Of a stretch of DNA of 64,000 bases, positions 44,027-52,672 are shown piece by piece. This DNA comes from Acidaminobacter hydrogenoformans DSM 2784 (GTDB lineage Bacteria; Bacillota; Clostridia; Peptostreptococcales; Acidaminobacteraceae), in NCBI RefSeq assembly GCF_900103005.1, contig NZ_FMWL01000003.1, positions 124,001-188,000 of the forward strand. Direction: 5' to 3'. How positions within the stretch are numbered: the first letter of the stretch is position 1; each line of letters begins with the position of its first letter. A model generated the notes under the pieces. That model was not told where the DNA came from, searched no databases, and saw only the letters and a list, made by a program, of their open reading frames with translations. Both the position numbers and the translations under genes were made by a program.

Positions 44027-44842
44027 CTAACGCCTCTGACTTGATCCGGTCAATTTGAGCTTGATGCCACTCAGATCCGCGCAGCTCGTATCCCCTTGAA
44101 TTCGAATAGGCTGCGTCTGCTGAAGATGTAATATCCTGTACATTGCATAACTTTCCGTCACCGGATATTCCGACTTTTCCAGAACCCGCCTTAAGACATC
44201 CGTCAGCTTCACAGTCTTGTGATCTATGGCGCTTGAGATCAAATGGTCAAAATAGTCCTCCTGCGCCTCAATAATCTCGCCTTCATTCAGAAACCTGATC
44301 ACACTGCTGGTTTCCACGAGACGACTCCAGTCAAGCATGAGATCCACAAGGCGCTGGTCTGTCATGGGCACTTTCTGCTCCAGAAGCAGCGTCAGCCAAA
44401 GCGGATCCAGCTGGGACAGCGCACTCGGAATGTACTTGCCCCTTCTCGCGTCCCGGGTCTCAATCGCAGAAACGTCCACTTCATAAAGCGCGACATTTTC
44501 CCTCGATAATATGGACGCCACATACCGCAGCGCGACCTGGTCGTTGACATTCATACCATGCCAGAATATAACCGTGGTGTCCTCCGGAATAAAATAAAGT
44601 TTCTCATGGAATTTCACCATTTGCTCTTCGTAATCCAACTCGTCAAAGTCTTCATAAATCCTGCCATAGTAAGCGCTCATCCACTCCCGGCGGTCCATGT
44701 AGCCTTGAATGGTATCCAGTCCCGTAATGGGACCAACTGAAAAATCCTCTGTGAGACTCAAAATTTTGTCGCATTTGCTTGGCAATAACGCCTGTCTCAA
44801 ACTGGCCGCGGCGGGCTCGCTAAATGTGATATGAATTTGCAT
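44027..44842 (-). CDS. DUF1835 domain protein
   Basis: A 271-residue protein opening QIHITFSEPAAASLRQAL, the DUF1835 N-terminal motif, followed by a C-terminal DUF3658-like region. The function is unknown. The ATG at 44842 is preferred; a TTG two codons earlier is possible, with GGTGG at better spacing. Upstream 44849-45007 shows nothing recognisable. Confidence 0.8.
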   Translation of the reverse strand: MQIHITFSEPAAASLRQALLPSKCDKILSLTEDFSVGPITGLDTIQGYMDRREWMSAYYGRIYEDFDELDYEEQMVKFHEKLYFIPEDTTVIFWHGMNVNDQVALRYVASILSRENVALYEVDVSAIETRDARRGKYIPSALSQLDPLWLTLLLEQKVPMTDQRLVDLMLDWSRLVETSSVIRFLNEGEIIEAQEDYFDHLISSAIDHKTVKLTDVLRRVLEKSEYPVTESYAMYRILHLQQTQPIRIQGDTSCADLSGIKLKLTGSSQRR

Positions 44843-45007
44843 GCTCAACTGACCACCCCATTTCTGCGGCTGCGCCTACCCGCGCTTCACTTTGCTGCTG
44901 ATTTTGCTGCTGCCTTCATCATACGCTGAACCGGAGCCCATGTCGAGGAGGATTTTCCGCCTGGGAATCCCCTTCATTAGCGCCCCGGCCCCGTCCTGCT
45001 TAAAACA

Positions 45008-45517
45008 TTAGCCCTCCATATGAATCGCGACAAAATGTACTTTATTTCCCATAGCCTTCAGGTATTTTTTAAAATCCTCACTGGCCATATTCAGCGTCAT
45101 AGTATTGACGTTAGGATGAAAATTCACATGGCCGCCGCCCATAACTTCCTCATCAATATAGACGATCACTTCTTTATTGGCATCATTGATCAAACCAAAG
45201 GGCGACACTGATCCCGGCTGCAGCCCAAGATACTTCTCCATGCGCTCTGGAGATGCAAAACTGAGCTTGTCCAGTCCAAAGTGCTCAGAAAACCACTTCA
45301 TGTTCAGCGGTTTGTCCTGCTCCAGAACGATCAGATAATGCTTCTTCCCCTTCTGATCCCTGACAAAAAGGTTCTTCGCCTTCGTCCCCTGAATGTGGTC
45401 CCAGTGGTTTTTTGCCTCCTCAACCGTTGCCACAGGCGGATGCGTGTGCACCTCATATCCAATACCAAGCCCATCAAGCGCATCAAATACCTTCTGCGCA
45501 CGTTCCTCATTTGTCAT
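45008..45517 (-). CDS. YbaK/ProX-type aminoacyl-tRNA deacylase (PrdX-like)
   Basis: A 169-residue YbaK-fold protein of the PrdX/ProXp group, which removes mischarged alanine (or similar) from tRNA-Pro in trans. Diagnostic segments are GTKAKNLFVRDQKGKKHYLIV (split near 43-64), SFASPERMEKYLGL and GSVSPFGL, with the conserved lysine in AKNL. In Stickland fermenters prdX sits by the proline reductase genes, but here it stands alone. Confidence 0.85.
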   Translation of the reverse strand: MTNEERAQKVFDALDGLGIGYEVHTHPPVATVEEAKNHWDHIQGTKAKNLFVRDQKGKKHYLIVLEQDKPLNMKWFSEHFGLDKLSFASPERMEKYLGLQPGSVSPFGLINDANKEVIVYIDEEVMGGGHVNFHPNVNTMTLNMASEDFKKYLKAMGNKVHFVAIHMEG

Positions 45518-45567
45518 TTTTTACACCCTTTCGCTATTGATTTCACTGACCTTTAAAAGACCATTGC

Positions 45568-45581
45568 TTTTGCCGATGGTT
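45568..45581 (+). repeat. Copy of the TTTTGCCGATGGT motif with inverted AAGACCAT
   Basis: TTTTGCCGATGGTT at 45568-45581, preceded by AAAAGACCAT (45555-45564), making a compressed version of the complete two-armed element seen elsewhere. It lies in the 100-base gap between the PrdX-like gene and the HerA-like gene. Confidence 0.6.
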
Positions 45582-45618
45582 CCCAGTTCCCCAAACTCTC
45601 CAATTTCACTTTCCGACT

Positions 45619-47136
45619 CTACTTCCCTTTTAAAAACGATCCAAGGATGCCCCTCGCCAGCTGCGTTCCAAGCTGCCGGCCAACCGAAGTCATCATGGAT
45701 TTAGCCATTTTCTCAACAGCCGAATCTGAGGTCCTTCGCCGGGTCGTCGTCGACCTCGACGTTGATTTTCGCCGTTTCTCCTCAACCTCAAAGGCCCGCT
45801 CCCGTTCTTCAAACTCTTTTTCAAGCGCTTCTTTTCTGGCAGCCTCTTCTTCTTGCTGCTGAGCCCTTTTCATCAGAATCTCATAGGCGGACTCACGGTC
45901 CAGCTCATCCTCATAACGGCCGTGCAGCACGGATGTATCTACGATTCTCTGATACTTGTCCTTGTCCACAGGACCAATAGTGCTTTTAGGCGGTAAAATC
46001 CAGGCCCGTTGAACGACAGAAGGACGGCCCTTCTCATCCAGGAACGACACCAGCGCCTCCCCGACCCCAAGGTCCAGAATAGCAGTTTCTACATCCAGCT
46101 CCGGGTTGATTCTGAAGGTCTGTGCCGCCGCCTTGACGGCCTTCTGATCCCTTGGGGTATAAGCTCTCAGTGCGTGCTGCACCCTGTTCCCAAGCTGTCC
46201 CAGCACCGTGTCAGGAATGTCCACCGGATTTTGTGTTATAAAGAAGACACCTACGCCCTTTGAACGGATCAGCCGCACCACTTGCTCGATTTTATCCAGC
46301 AGGATCTTTGGTACATCCTTAAACAATAAATGGGCTTCGTCAAAGAAAAAGATCATTTTTGGCTTTTCCTGATCTCCGACCTCCGGCAGCTCCTCAAAGA
46401 GCTCGGAGAGCATCCAGAGCAGGAAGGTCGAGTAAAGCGCAGGACTCTGATAGAGCTCGTTCGCGGCCAGAATGTTGACGACGCCGCGGCCGTCCCGCTC
46501 CGTCATCATAAGGTCACGAATGTCCAGGGAAGGCTCTCCGAAAAAGTGCTCAGCATTTTGCGATTCGAGGACAATAATCCCCCTTTGAATCGCGCCTACA
46601 CTGGCTTTGCTGATGTTTCCATATTGCGTTGTAAACTTTGAAGCGTTATCTCCGACATATTGGAGCATGGACCTTAAATCCTTCAGGTCCAGAAGCAGCA
46701 TGCCGTTGTCGTCCGCGATTTTGAACACAATATTGAGTATAGCACTCTGGGTATCGTTGAGATCCAGAAGTCTGGCCAAAAGCAGCGGTCCCATCTCAGA
46801 AATGGTCGCGCGCACCGGGTGTCCCTGCTTCCCAAAGACATCCCAGAACCGTACCGGTGACGGTTGGAACTCAAAGCCTTCAAGACCCAAACTCTGAACG
46901 CGTTCCATGATCTTGGGCTTTGCTTCTCCGGCCTCACTCATTCCGGACAAATCCCCTTTGACGTCCGCGAGGAAAACAGGTACACCAAGCTCACTGAAAG
47001 CCTCCGCCAACACCATGAGTGTCACCGTCTTGCCTGTACCCGTTGCGCCGGCTATCAAGCCATGACGGTTGGCCATGCCGGCCCTCAGGAAAATTTCGAG
47101 ATCGTTCTTGGCGATCAATAGATTATGCTGCGTCAT
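45619..47136 (-). CDS. HerA-like ATPase (DUF853/YjgR family)
   Basis: A 505-residue P-loop ATPase related to HerA/FtsK. Walker A GATGTGKT at 30-37, Walker B in [12 protein letters not shown] (about 255-266), sensor [13 protein letters not shown] charged coiled-coil region (about 415-465) precedes a C-terminal segment ending in GSFLKGK. The cellular role of the YjgR group is not established. Not linked to a NurA partner here. The gap to 47456 (320 bases) holds promoter-like AT-rich sequence and one imperfect CCTGAG...CTCAG hairpin. Confidence 0.87.
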   Translation of the reverse strand: MTQHNLLIAKNDLEIFLRAGMANRHGLIAGATGTGKTVTLMVLAEAFSELGVPVFLADVKGDLSGMSEAGEAKPKIMERVQSLGLEGFEFQPSPVRFWDVFGKQGHPVRATISEMGPLLLARLLDLNDTQSAILNIVFKIADDNGMLLLDLKDLRSMLQYVGDNASKFTTQYGNISKASVGAIQRGIIVLESQNAEHFFGEPSLDIRDLMMTERDGRGVVNILAANELYQSPALYSTFLLWMLSELFEELPEVGDQEKPKMIFFFDEAHLLFKDVPKILLDKIEQVVRLIRSKGVGVFFITQNPVDIPDTVLGQLGNRVQHALRAYTPRDQKAVKAAAQTFRINPELDVETAILDLGVGEALVSFLDEKGRPSVVQRAWILPPKSTIGPVDKDKYQRIVDTSVLHGRYEDELDRESAYEILMKRAQQQEEEAARKEALEKEFEERERAFEVEEKRRKSTSRSTTTRRRTSDSAVEKMAKSMMTSVGRQLGTQLARGILGSFLKGK

Positions 47137-47456
47137 CCATCCCTCTCCCTTTTCTATGGTAAGCGGTCAATCGCCGACCATATTTCTCCAATTCTTTTTG
47201 TTATTATAGCATACCCAAATAAGAAAACGCGATTGAAAACGTTTCTCAGTGGGTATTATAGGCATAATAATCACTGAAATGGATCTTGGCCTGCATTACA
47301 GAATTTAGCCTGAGGCAGTCATCCTTGTGGCTCAGTAGGCTTGCTCTGAATTCTCAGGGGAAATTGGCAAACACAACAGGTTTTACTGGCTTTCGTTCAG
47401 CAAATCGGAGGCTTTACCAATAGCGAATAAATGATTTTTTGAGAGGAGGCTTAAAA

Positions 47457-47819
47457 ATGAAAGTTTCAAAATTCAAGAAAAATGTGGTACTGGGTTTGCT
47501 TCTTTTATTGAGCCTAACCCTTTTGGCCGCATGTTCACAGCCTGCTGAAAATCCTGACCCAACAGCAGAACCTGCCCCAGCAGCAGAGCTGGAATTAACG
47601 GCTGAAGAGCTTAGTGCCTTTAATGGCAAAGACGGCCAGCCTGCGTACATTGCCGTGGATGGCGTCATCTACGATGTCACAGAAGTCTCATTCTGGAAAA
47701 ATGGAGATCACAACGGCTTTGAGGCGGGACAGGACCTGACTGATGAGATCAAGACAGTATCTCCTCATGGCGTCTCAAAGCTTAATGGATTGCCTGTCGT
47801 AGGCAAACTGACAGAATAA
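47457..47819 (+). CDS. Lipoprotein with cytochrome b5-like heme-binding domain
   Basis: A 120-residue exported lipoprotein. Signal peptide with lipobox LAAC (C26), a Pro/Ala/Glu linker to about 45, then a b5-like domain (about 46-118) with PAYIAVDGVIYDVTEV and H residues in GDHNGFEAG and SPHGV that could ligate heme. Start ATG 47457 follows GAGAGGAGGC. The adjacent membrane protein, 24 bases downstream, has paired His residues, so the two may form an electron-transfer pair at the membrane. Confidence 0.85.
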   Translation: MKVSKFKKNVVLGLLLLLSLTLLAACSQPAENPDPTAEPAPAAELELTAEELSAFNGKDGQPAYIAVDGVIYDVTEVSFWKNGDHNGFEAGQDLTDEIKTVSPHGVSKLNGLPVVGKLTE

Positions 47820-47843
47820 GTTTGAGCTCAAGGAGGTCGTTAA

Positions 47844-48236
47844 ATGTATAGTCTGTTAGGCTGGTTTAACGCCATTGCTTTGGTCCTCCTGACAGCCGCA
47901 TGGTGGTTTCCAAGGCTCAACCGCAGTGTACTCAAGCTGAAGCCTTCTATTGCAGGACCCGTCAGCAAAAATTTGCGGCGCTTGCACAAGCCACTGGGGC
48001 TGGCGCTTGCAGTCGCAGCGCCCATCCACGGCTATCTCGCACTGGGAAGCTTCAGGCTCCACACAGGGTCACTTCTTTATGTAAGTGTCTTGCTGACGGC
48101 CAGCGCAGGAGGGACCTTTTATAAAACCCGGAACAAGGTAATTTTTAAAATCCATAAAGCACTGGCCTTAATGACCGTGCTGATGCTTCTCCTTCATTTG
48201 TTGGCACCAGGCGCTTTGTTCTATTTGCTGAATTGA
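47844..48236 (+). CDS. Four-helix membrane protein with conserved histidines
   Basis: A 130-residue integral membrane protein with about four helices. Histidines fall in or near the helices: RLHKPLG, PIHGYLALG, KIHKALAL and LLHLLAPG. This is the pattern of small b-type di-heme membrane cytochromes (ferric reductase-like or cytochrome b561-like), but I see no exact family match. Start ATG follows CAAGGAGGTCG. Likely partner of the b5-like lipoprotein. Confidence 0.75.
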   Translation: MYSLLGWFNAIALVLLTAAWWFPRLNRSVLKLKPSIAGPVSKNLRRLHKPLGLALAVAAPIHGYLALGSFRLHTGSLLYVSVLLTASAGGTFYKTRNKVIFKIHKALALMTVLMLLLHLLAPGALFYLLN

Positions 48237-48289
48237 GGTCCTGACAGGCTTTGAAACACGGCTTTAATTAATCAACTCTGAGCTCTCCT

Positions 48290-48322
48290 TATGCTGTTCT
48301 CGGCACATGGAGAGTTTTTTTT
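48290..48322 (+). terminator. Terminator of the b5-like/membrane protein operon
   Basis: CTCTCC pairs with GGAGAG, followed by eight T on the plus strand, about 55 bases after the stop. Confidence 0.82.
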
Positions 48323-48374
48323 ATAAAATTTTTTTGTAAGCCCTCTAAATTTTCGGAATTTTTCGTGAATAGTG

Positions 48375-48403
48375 TTGACATTCGGTGCGTTTCTTGGTAA
48401 TGT
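48375..48403 (+). promoter_or_regulatory. Promoter of the T-box transcript
   Basis: -35 TTGACA (48375-48380), 17-base spacer, -10 TAATGT (48398-48403); the start would be near 48410. Confidence 0.75.
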
Positions 48404-48409
48404 ACATTT

Positions 48410-48690
48410 TATAATATCGAAATCGATGACAGAGACAAATGACGAGAGACATCAGTCACAGAGAGCCGGCGGCGCTGAAAGCCGGCACTGATCCCCGTTC
48501 AAACATCCCTCTGGAGTGAACAGCTGAAATGCAAAAAGTAGGCTGCTTCCGCTGTCCGGCGTTACAGGAAGCCTTCGTCCCATAAATTAAGGGCGCAGGC
48601 ACAGAGCGGTGCGCTGCAACACGCGCATCAGCAAGGTGGTACCGCGGTTAAATCGCCCTTGCGCAGGAATGCGCGAGGGCTTTTTTATAG
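48410..48690 (+). promoter_or_regulatory. T-box leader (tRNA-sensing riboswitch)
   Basis: All parts of a T-box are visible. Stem I region 48430-48570 has AGAGAGCCGG...AAAGCCGGC, then CTCTGGAGTGAACAGCTGAA and AGTAGG. The antiterminator bulge AAGGTGGTACCGCGG is at 48633-48647, and the terminator is GCCCTTGCGCA/TGCGCGAGGGC plus T6 at 48654-48686. The specifier lies in GAAATGCAAAA: GCA (Ala) or TGC (Cys) by spacing. The bulge UGGU expects discriminator A73, which fits tRNA-Ala better than tRNA-Cys (U73). Only micro-ORFs follow. Confidence 0.93.
48654..48686 (+). terminator. T-box terminator
   Basis: GCCCTTGCGCA pairs with TGCGCGAGGGC around GGAA, followed by TTTTTT. The 5' arm competes with the antiterminator that contains the T-box sequence. 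Confidence 0.92.
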
Positions 48691-48751
48691 CCATCAGCTT
48701 AGGCTTAACGACAACAACAACCAGGATAACACAAATTGAGGAGGAAGATTT

Positions 48752-48901
48752 ATGTATCAGGACAGCGTAAATTTTGAGGAGTATTCAGTTGCCAAGGAAA
48801 CCAACACCGCCGAAACTGCTTTGACAGAAGCGCAATACCTTTATGAAATGCAGCTCACTTTAAATTTCTTTGGCGCAGGCCGCATGGATGAACTGTTTTA
48901 A
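48752..48901 (+). CDS. 49-residue micro-protein under T-box control
   Basis: ATG 48752 follows a near-perfect AATTGAGGAGGA ribosome binding site and opens 49 codons. The product is acidic, with nine Asp/Glu against two Lys/Arg, has no Cys or Trp, no signal peptide and no membrane segment; residues about 20-45 could form one amphipathic helix. I recognise no family. It is the first ORF behind the T-box terminator, so its expression should follow uncharged tRNA levels. It could be a functional regulatory peptide or the remnant of a lost larger gene. Confidence 0.7.
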   Translation: MYQDSVNFEEYSVAKETNTAETALTEAQYLYEMQLTLNFFGAGRMDELF

Positions 48902-48997
48902 GCGACTTATTTTACAAGCCACTCAGAAATAAACTTTTACATCAATTAAATTCGCGGATGCAAACATTTCAAACTACGAATCAGGGAGGTATCCGAC

Positions 48998-49051
48998 GTG
49001 TCAGATCTTCCAGGCGACATTAGCCGCGGGACTCATGACTTCAAAAAGTAA
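48998..49051 (+). CDS. Possible 17-residue micro-ORF
   Basis: A GTG at 48998 preceded by AGGGAGGTATCCGAC opens 17 codons ending in TAA at 49051, one base into the following terminator stem. The ribosome binding site is strong and well spaced, which is why I list it. The peptide is polar, with no known motif. It lies 96 bases after the 49-codon ORF in the same T-box transcript. Confidence 0.4.
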   Translation: MSDLPGDISRGTHDFKK

Positions 49052-49096
49052 CGACCTTAAAGCCGGTAGAACGCTTTAAGGTCGTTTGCTTTTTTT
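49050..49096 (+). terminator. Terminator of the T-box micro-ORF operon
   Basis: AACGACCTTAAAG pairs with CTTTAAGGTCGTT, followed by a T-rich tract (GCTTTTTTT). It closes the transcript with no larger gene inside. Confidence 0.93.
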
Positions 49097-49154
49097 GAAG
49101 ATGTGTCTTGAAGATGCATTTGCGAATTGCAGTCTTTAAGAATTTAATTTTTTA

Positions 49155-50819
49155 TCACGCAATCTGTTTCAGCGCAGAGGCCAGCGTTGGATAAAAATGA
49201 TCTGCCCCAATTTTTTCTATAACGCCTGCTTTCTCAAGCACGGATCTGGGCTGCTCATTGATGCCAACAATGTAGAGCTCCACATGATGGCGATTGCACA
49301 TTTGTTTGAAGGATCTGAAGGCAAACAGCGCTGTCGCGTCCATAGCCGGCACCTTGTCCATTATTAAAAGGACCGCTTTCGCGTGGTCATCCAAAGCCCC
49401 CAGGTTATCTATAAACTTATCTGCGGCGCCAAAGAAGAACGGCCCGCTGATTTCATAGGCAATGACACCCTTTGGCAGCACAAGACCCTGACGAATGCCC
49501 ATGCCAGCGCCTTCTCCTCCCTGAGATGGCTGGTCCCCCTCTTCTCCGGCATCCAGAACGACATAGCTGACATCCGCCACGTCACTCATACGTTTCATAA
49601 AGAGAAAGGCTGCCATGACCATGCCAACTTCAATGGCCAGCACCAGATCAAAGATCACCGTGATGAAGAAGGTGGTCAAGAGGACCAGCATATCGCTTTT
49701 TGGCGCGTGGAAGTATTCTGCGAACTCTCTCCAGTTGCTCATATTGTATGCCACAATGATCAAGATTGCCGCAAGGGCGGATAGTGGTATCATTTTAGCC
49801 AGCGGCATGAACAGAAGCATAATCAGAAGGAGGACCACGGCATGGATCATGCCCGCAACAGGCGTCGATCCGCCGTTCTTGATATTCGCCACAGTTCTCG
49901 CGATTGCGCCAGTCGCCGGAATGCCTCCAAACAAGCCGGAAGCTATGTTGGCGACGCCTTGAGCGACGAGCTCCATGTTGGAACGGTGCTTGGACCCTAT
50001 GATCCCGTCTGCGACGACGGCGGAGAGCAAGGATTCAATGGATCCCAGGATCGCGATCGTAAACGCCGGTCCTATAAGCAGCCTGAGGTCCGCCAGCGTG
50101 ACCGTAGGAATTTGAGGCCTTGGGATCGCTGAGGAGAGCTCCCCAAATTGTGAGCCAATCGTCGCTACGTCCATCCCCGTCAACTTAACCACTGCAGTAG
50201 CTGCGATCAAGGCAATGAGGCTGCCCGGAATTTTTCGGCTGACCTTTGGCCAAAAAATCAGGATGCCCAGGGACAAGACCCCAATCAGCACGCTGCCCCA
50301 GCTCATAGTATCTATATGTTCAGCGTAGACGCTAACTTTCTCGAGAAACTCCGCAGGATTGTGCTCTAACTGAAGCCCAAGAAAATCCTTGATCTGCGAA
50401 GTGAAAATTGTCACTGCGATGCCTGTCGTAAAGCCTGTCGTTATTGGATAAGGTATAAATTTGATAATACTGCCCAGCTTGAACAGACCCATGGCCATCA
50501 TGATAAAGCCCGCCATAATCGTTGCGATAATCAGGCCATTCATGCCAAATTCCATTACAATGCCATAAACTATGACCATAAACGCGCCCGTTGGCCCACC
50601 AATCTGAACCCGGCTTCCGCCAAGGAAGGAGATCAGGAAACCCGCAATGATCGCCGTGAATAGTCCCTGTTCCGGGGTGACCCCTGAGGCGATCCCCAGA
50701 GCTATGGAGAGCGGCAGGGCAATGATGGCGACAATGATCCCGGCTGCCAGGTCTTTGAAGAACATTTCTTTTGTGTAGCCTTTCAAAGTTGTGAATAACT
50801 TAGGTGTAAACGCGGACAT
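49155..50819 (-). CDS. SulP family inorganic anion transporter
   Basis: A 554-residue SulP/SLC26 permease with about 12 membrane segments and a C-terminal STAS domain (about 435-550; the MDKVPAMDATALFAF block is the STAS loop). It imports sulfate, bicarbonate or related anions; specificity cannot be read. The start ATG 50819 has GAAGAAGGTGCC upstream. Convergent with the T-box transcript. The 293-base gap to its right holds a terminator and a GC-rich segment (50850-50925) with GCCGG repeats that I could not assign. Confidence 0.92.
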   Translation of the reverse strand: MSAFTPKLFTTLKGYTKEMFFKDLAAGIIVAIIALPLSIALGIASGVTPEQGLFTAIIAGFLISFLGGSRVQIGGPTGAFMVIVYGIVMEFGMNGLIIATIMAGFIMMAMGLFKLGSIIKFIPYPITTGFTTGIAVTIFTSQIKDFLGLQLEHNPAEFLEKVSVYAEHIDTMSWGSVLIGVLSLGILIFWPKVSRKIPGSLIALIAATAVVKLTGMDVATIGSQFGELSSAIPRPQIPTVTLADLRLLIGPAFTIAILGSIESLLSAVVADGIIGSKHRSNMELVAQGVANIASGLFGGIPATGAIARTVANIKNGGSTPVAGMIHAVVLLLIMLLFMPLAKMIPLSALAAILIIVAYNMSNWREFAEYFHAPKSDMLVLLTTFFITVIFDLVLAIEVGMVMAAFLFMKRMSDVADVSYVVLDAGEEGDQPSQGGEGAGMGIRQGLVLPKGVIAYEISGPFFFGAADKFIDNLGALDDHAKAVLLIMDKVPAMDATALFAFRSFKQMCNRHHVELYIVGINEQPRSVLEKAGVIEKIGADHFYPTLASALKQIA

Positions 50820-50925
50820 TTAAGGCACCTTCTTCTTTTATAATAGCGGGACGGCCGTACCGGCAGAGGTCTGACCCCGGCCTTACAAAAGCCTCCTGCA
50901 CCCGCCTGTATTGCCGGCAAATGAA

Positions 50926-50964
50926 AATGCGGCTGAAACGCTCAAGTGAGCTTTCAACCGCATT
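50926..50964 (-). terminator. Hairpin after the acetate transporter gene
   Basis: AATGCGGTTGAAAGCTCA forms a long stem with TGAGCGTTTCAGCCGCATT, followed by TTTTC on the minus strand. It probably ends the acetate transporter transcript 150 bases after its stop, or attenuates the SulP gene downstream. Confidence 0.65.
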
Positions 50965-51112
50965 CCTTTAAGCCGCTGAAAAGCCGCTTTCTCACTATTT
51001 TGACGAAAAGCCAAATGATTTTTGCGTCATGAATTCTATATCTTGTATACATATAATTGCTTTTTAAAAATTATGTTTTAAAAACTATTATAAGACCACG
51101 TCTTATCTTCAG

Positions 51113-51736
51113 CTATGCTTTTGGCCCGCCAAACCTGACTGGTTTACCAACAGGCAGCACCTGACGCTTGAACTGATGGTTGATTACATTGGCAGCAACA
51201 CCATAAAACGAAATCAAAGATATAATAATTTCAGAATAAGCCGCAAGGGTGTGCATGCCATGCTCTGCGATGCCAAGGGTACTGAAGCCAAGTCCAATGA
51301 AAAGCAGGTCAATAAAGATAAAGTCTAACAAAAGAACCTTATTCGTCTGTGTTGCGCCAATTGTCATGATGACAGAAAAAATCAGATAACCGAAGAACGC
51401 GAAGCCAAGCTGATGCGGATCAACAGCGCCTTTCAGTGTCTCTCCAAATACGCCGAGGTTAATCAACCAGCTGGAAGCAACAGCAAGCCAGAAGAATCCA
51501 TAAGCGCAGAATGCCGTGCCGCCAAAGAGGTTTTCTTTCTTGTAGTCAAAAACACCCGCCATCAACTGCGCGAACGCACCGAGAAAGATTGCCCAAGGAA
51601 TGACGTAAGATAATCCTGTTGTCACACCCAATTTCTGAGTAGACGCTACCAAAGTTACCATGGCCAGACCAAAAAGACCTAATGCACTTGGATCTGCAAC
51701 CTTAACCACTACTGACTGTACTTCTTGTTTGCTCAC
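51113..51736 (-). CDS. Acetate transporter (AceTr/GPR1-FUN34-SatP family)
   Basis: A 207-residue six-helix membrane protein. The family motif NPAPLGL appears as DPSALGLFGLA (15-25), followed by LGAFAQLMAG and FGGTAFCAYGFFW. It moves acetate or succinate across the membrane, sensible in a fermenter. The upstream gap to 52037 (301 bases) holds the divergent promoters and a TTGCACAC/GTGTGCAA hairpin at 51923-51944 that may be an operator or terminator. Confidence 0.88.
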   Translation of the reverse strand: MSKQEVQSVVVKVADPSALGLFGLAMVTLVASTQKLGVTTGLSYVIPWAIFLGAFAQLMAGVFDYKKENLFGGTAFCAYGFFWLAVASSWLINLGVFGETLKGAVDPHQLGFAFFGYLIFSVIMTIGATQTNKVLLLDFIFIDLLFIGLGFSTLGIAEHGMHTLAAYSEIIISLISFYGVAANVINHQFKRQVLPVGKPVRFGGPKA

Positions 51737-52037
51737 TCATTTCCGTTTCATACGGTACCCGACCGAATGAAGACGTTCCCTCCTTCGTCCTTTAAACTTT
51801 GGCAGAAAAATACGCTTCTCAGATTCAAGAAGCGCTAAGATTTCTGCTTTCCTATCATCTCACAATGTTTAAGAAATAACAAGTAAAAACTTTTTATATA
51901 ATCTCGTAAATTTTGAATAGTTTTGCACACCCTTTCGTGTGCAATTTCCAAATATTTTGGTTACAAATAATAATATTATGTTTCAACTTCCTATATTTGT
52001 CGTAAGAATAAAACAAATACATTTTGGAGGTGTAGTT

Positions 52038-52442
52038 ATGGCATCACTCAGCACCATTGAAGGCGTTGGAGAAGCTTTTGAAAAGAAGTTAAAGGAAGCA
52101 GGCGTCAGCTCAACCTCAGCACTGATGGAAAAAGGTGCTACAAAGAAAGGTCGTGCCGCACTCGCAGCAGAATGTGATATTTCCGAAAAGCTCATTCTAA
52201 AGTGGATCAATCACGTGGATCTCATGCGGATCAAGGGTATTGGCGGCGAGTACGCAGAGCTCCTTGAAGCAGCAGGCGTTGACACCGTCCCTGAGCTCGC
52301 TCATAGAAAGCCTGATAATCTCCTCGCTAAAATGACCGAGGTCAACGAAGCCAAGAATTTGGTCAGAAAGCTCCCGGTGCTCAAGCAGGTTGAGGACTGG
52401 GTGGATCAAGCGAAGGCGCTTCCAAAAGTCGTTTCTCACTGA
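52038..52442 (+). CDS. DUF4332 helix-hairpin-helix protein
   Basis: A 134-residue protein with two helix-hairpin-helix units (IEGVGEAFEKKLKEAGV near 6-22 and IKGIGGEYAELLEAAGV near 69-85), the DUF4332 arrangement also seen in DNA-binding domains. Its function is unknown. Start ATG 52038 follows TTTGGAGGTG; a longer reading from 51939 adds an unlikely tail. Terminator follows. Confidence 0.88.
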   Translation: MASLSTIEGVGEAFEKKLKEAGVSSTSALMEKGATKKGRAALAAECDISEKLILKWINHVDLMRIKGIGGEYAELLEAAGVDTVPELAHRKPDNLLAKMTEVNEAKNLVRKLPVLKQVEDWVDQAKALPKVVSH

Positions 52443-52473
52443 TTGGCGACCTCAAAACTGATAATTTATACAG

Positions 52474-52520
52474 AAAAGGCAGGAAAGCTTCTTCAAGTGA
52501 AGTCTTCCCTGTCTTTTTTT
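52474..52520 (+). terminator. Terminator of the DUF4332 gene
   Basis: AAAGGCAGG...CCTGTCTTT imperfect stem with an inner CTTC/GAAG pair and seven T on the plus strand. Confidence 0.85.
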
Positions 52521-52571
52521 GCATGGGCAGGTTATCTGCTGCCGCTGCTGAGGGCGGCTTTGCGTGAAAAA

Positions 52572-52632
52572 GACCATCGGCAAATGCCCTGAAGCTTTTG
52601 GAAACAAAGCTCTACAGAATTTGCCGATGGTC
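52572..52632 (-). repeat. Complete two-armed GACCATCGGCAAA element, terminator of the nitroreductase gene
   Basis: GACCATCGGCAAA (52572-52584) and its exact reverse complement (52620-52632) flank an inner AGCTTT/AAAGCT hairpin. On the minus strand the element is followed by TTTTTC, so it also works as the terminator of the nitroreductase gene. It is the clearest full copy of the dispersed motif. Confidence 0.85.
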
Positions 52633-52672
52633 ATGTAATTCACCCTATCTTCACCGCCGCCAAAGGCACGGA

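Noticed and set aside
50850-50925. GC-rich GCCGG-repeat segment upstream of SulP resembling a cobalamin box
   Set aside because: The partial match to the B12 box is imperfect and the segment is far too short for a cobalamin aptamer.
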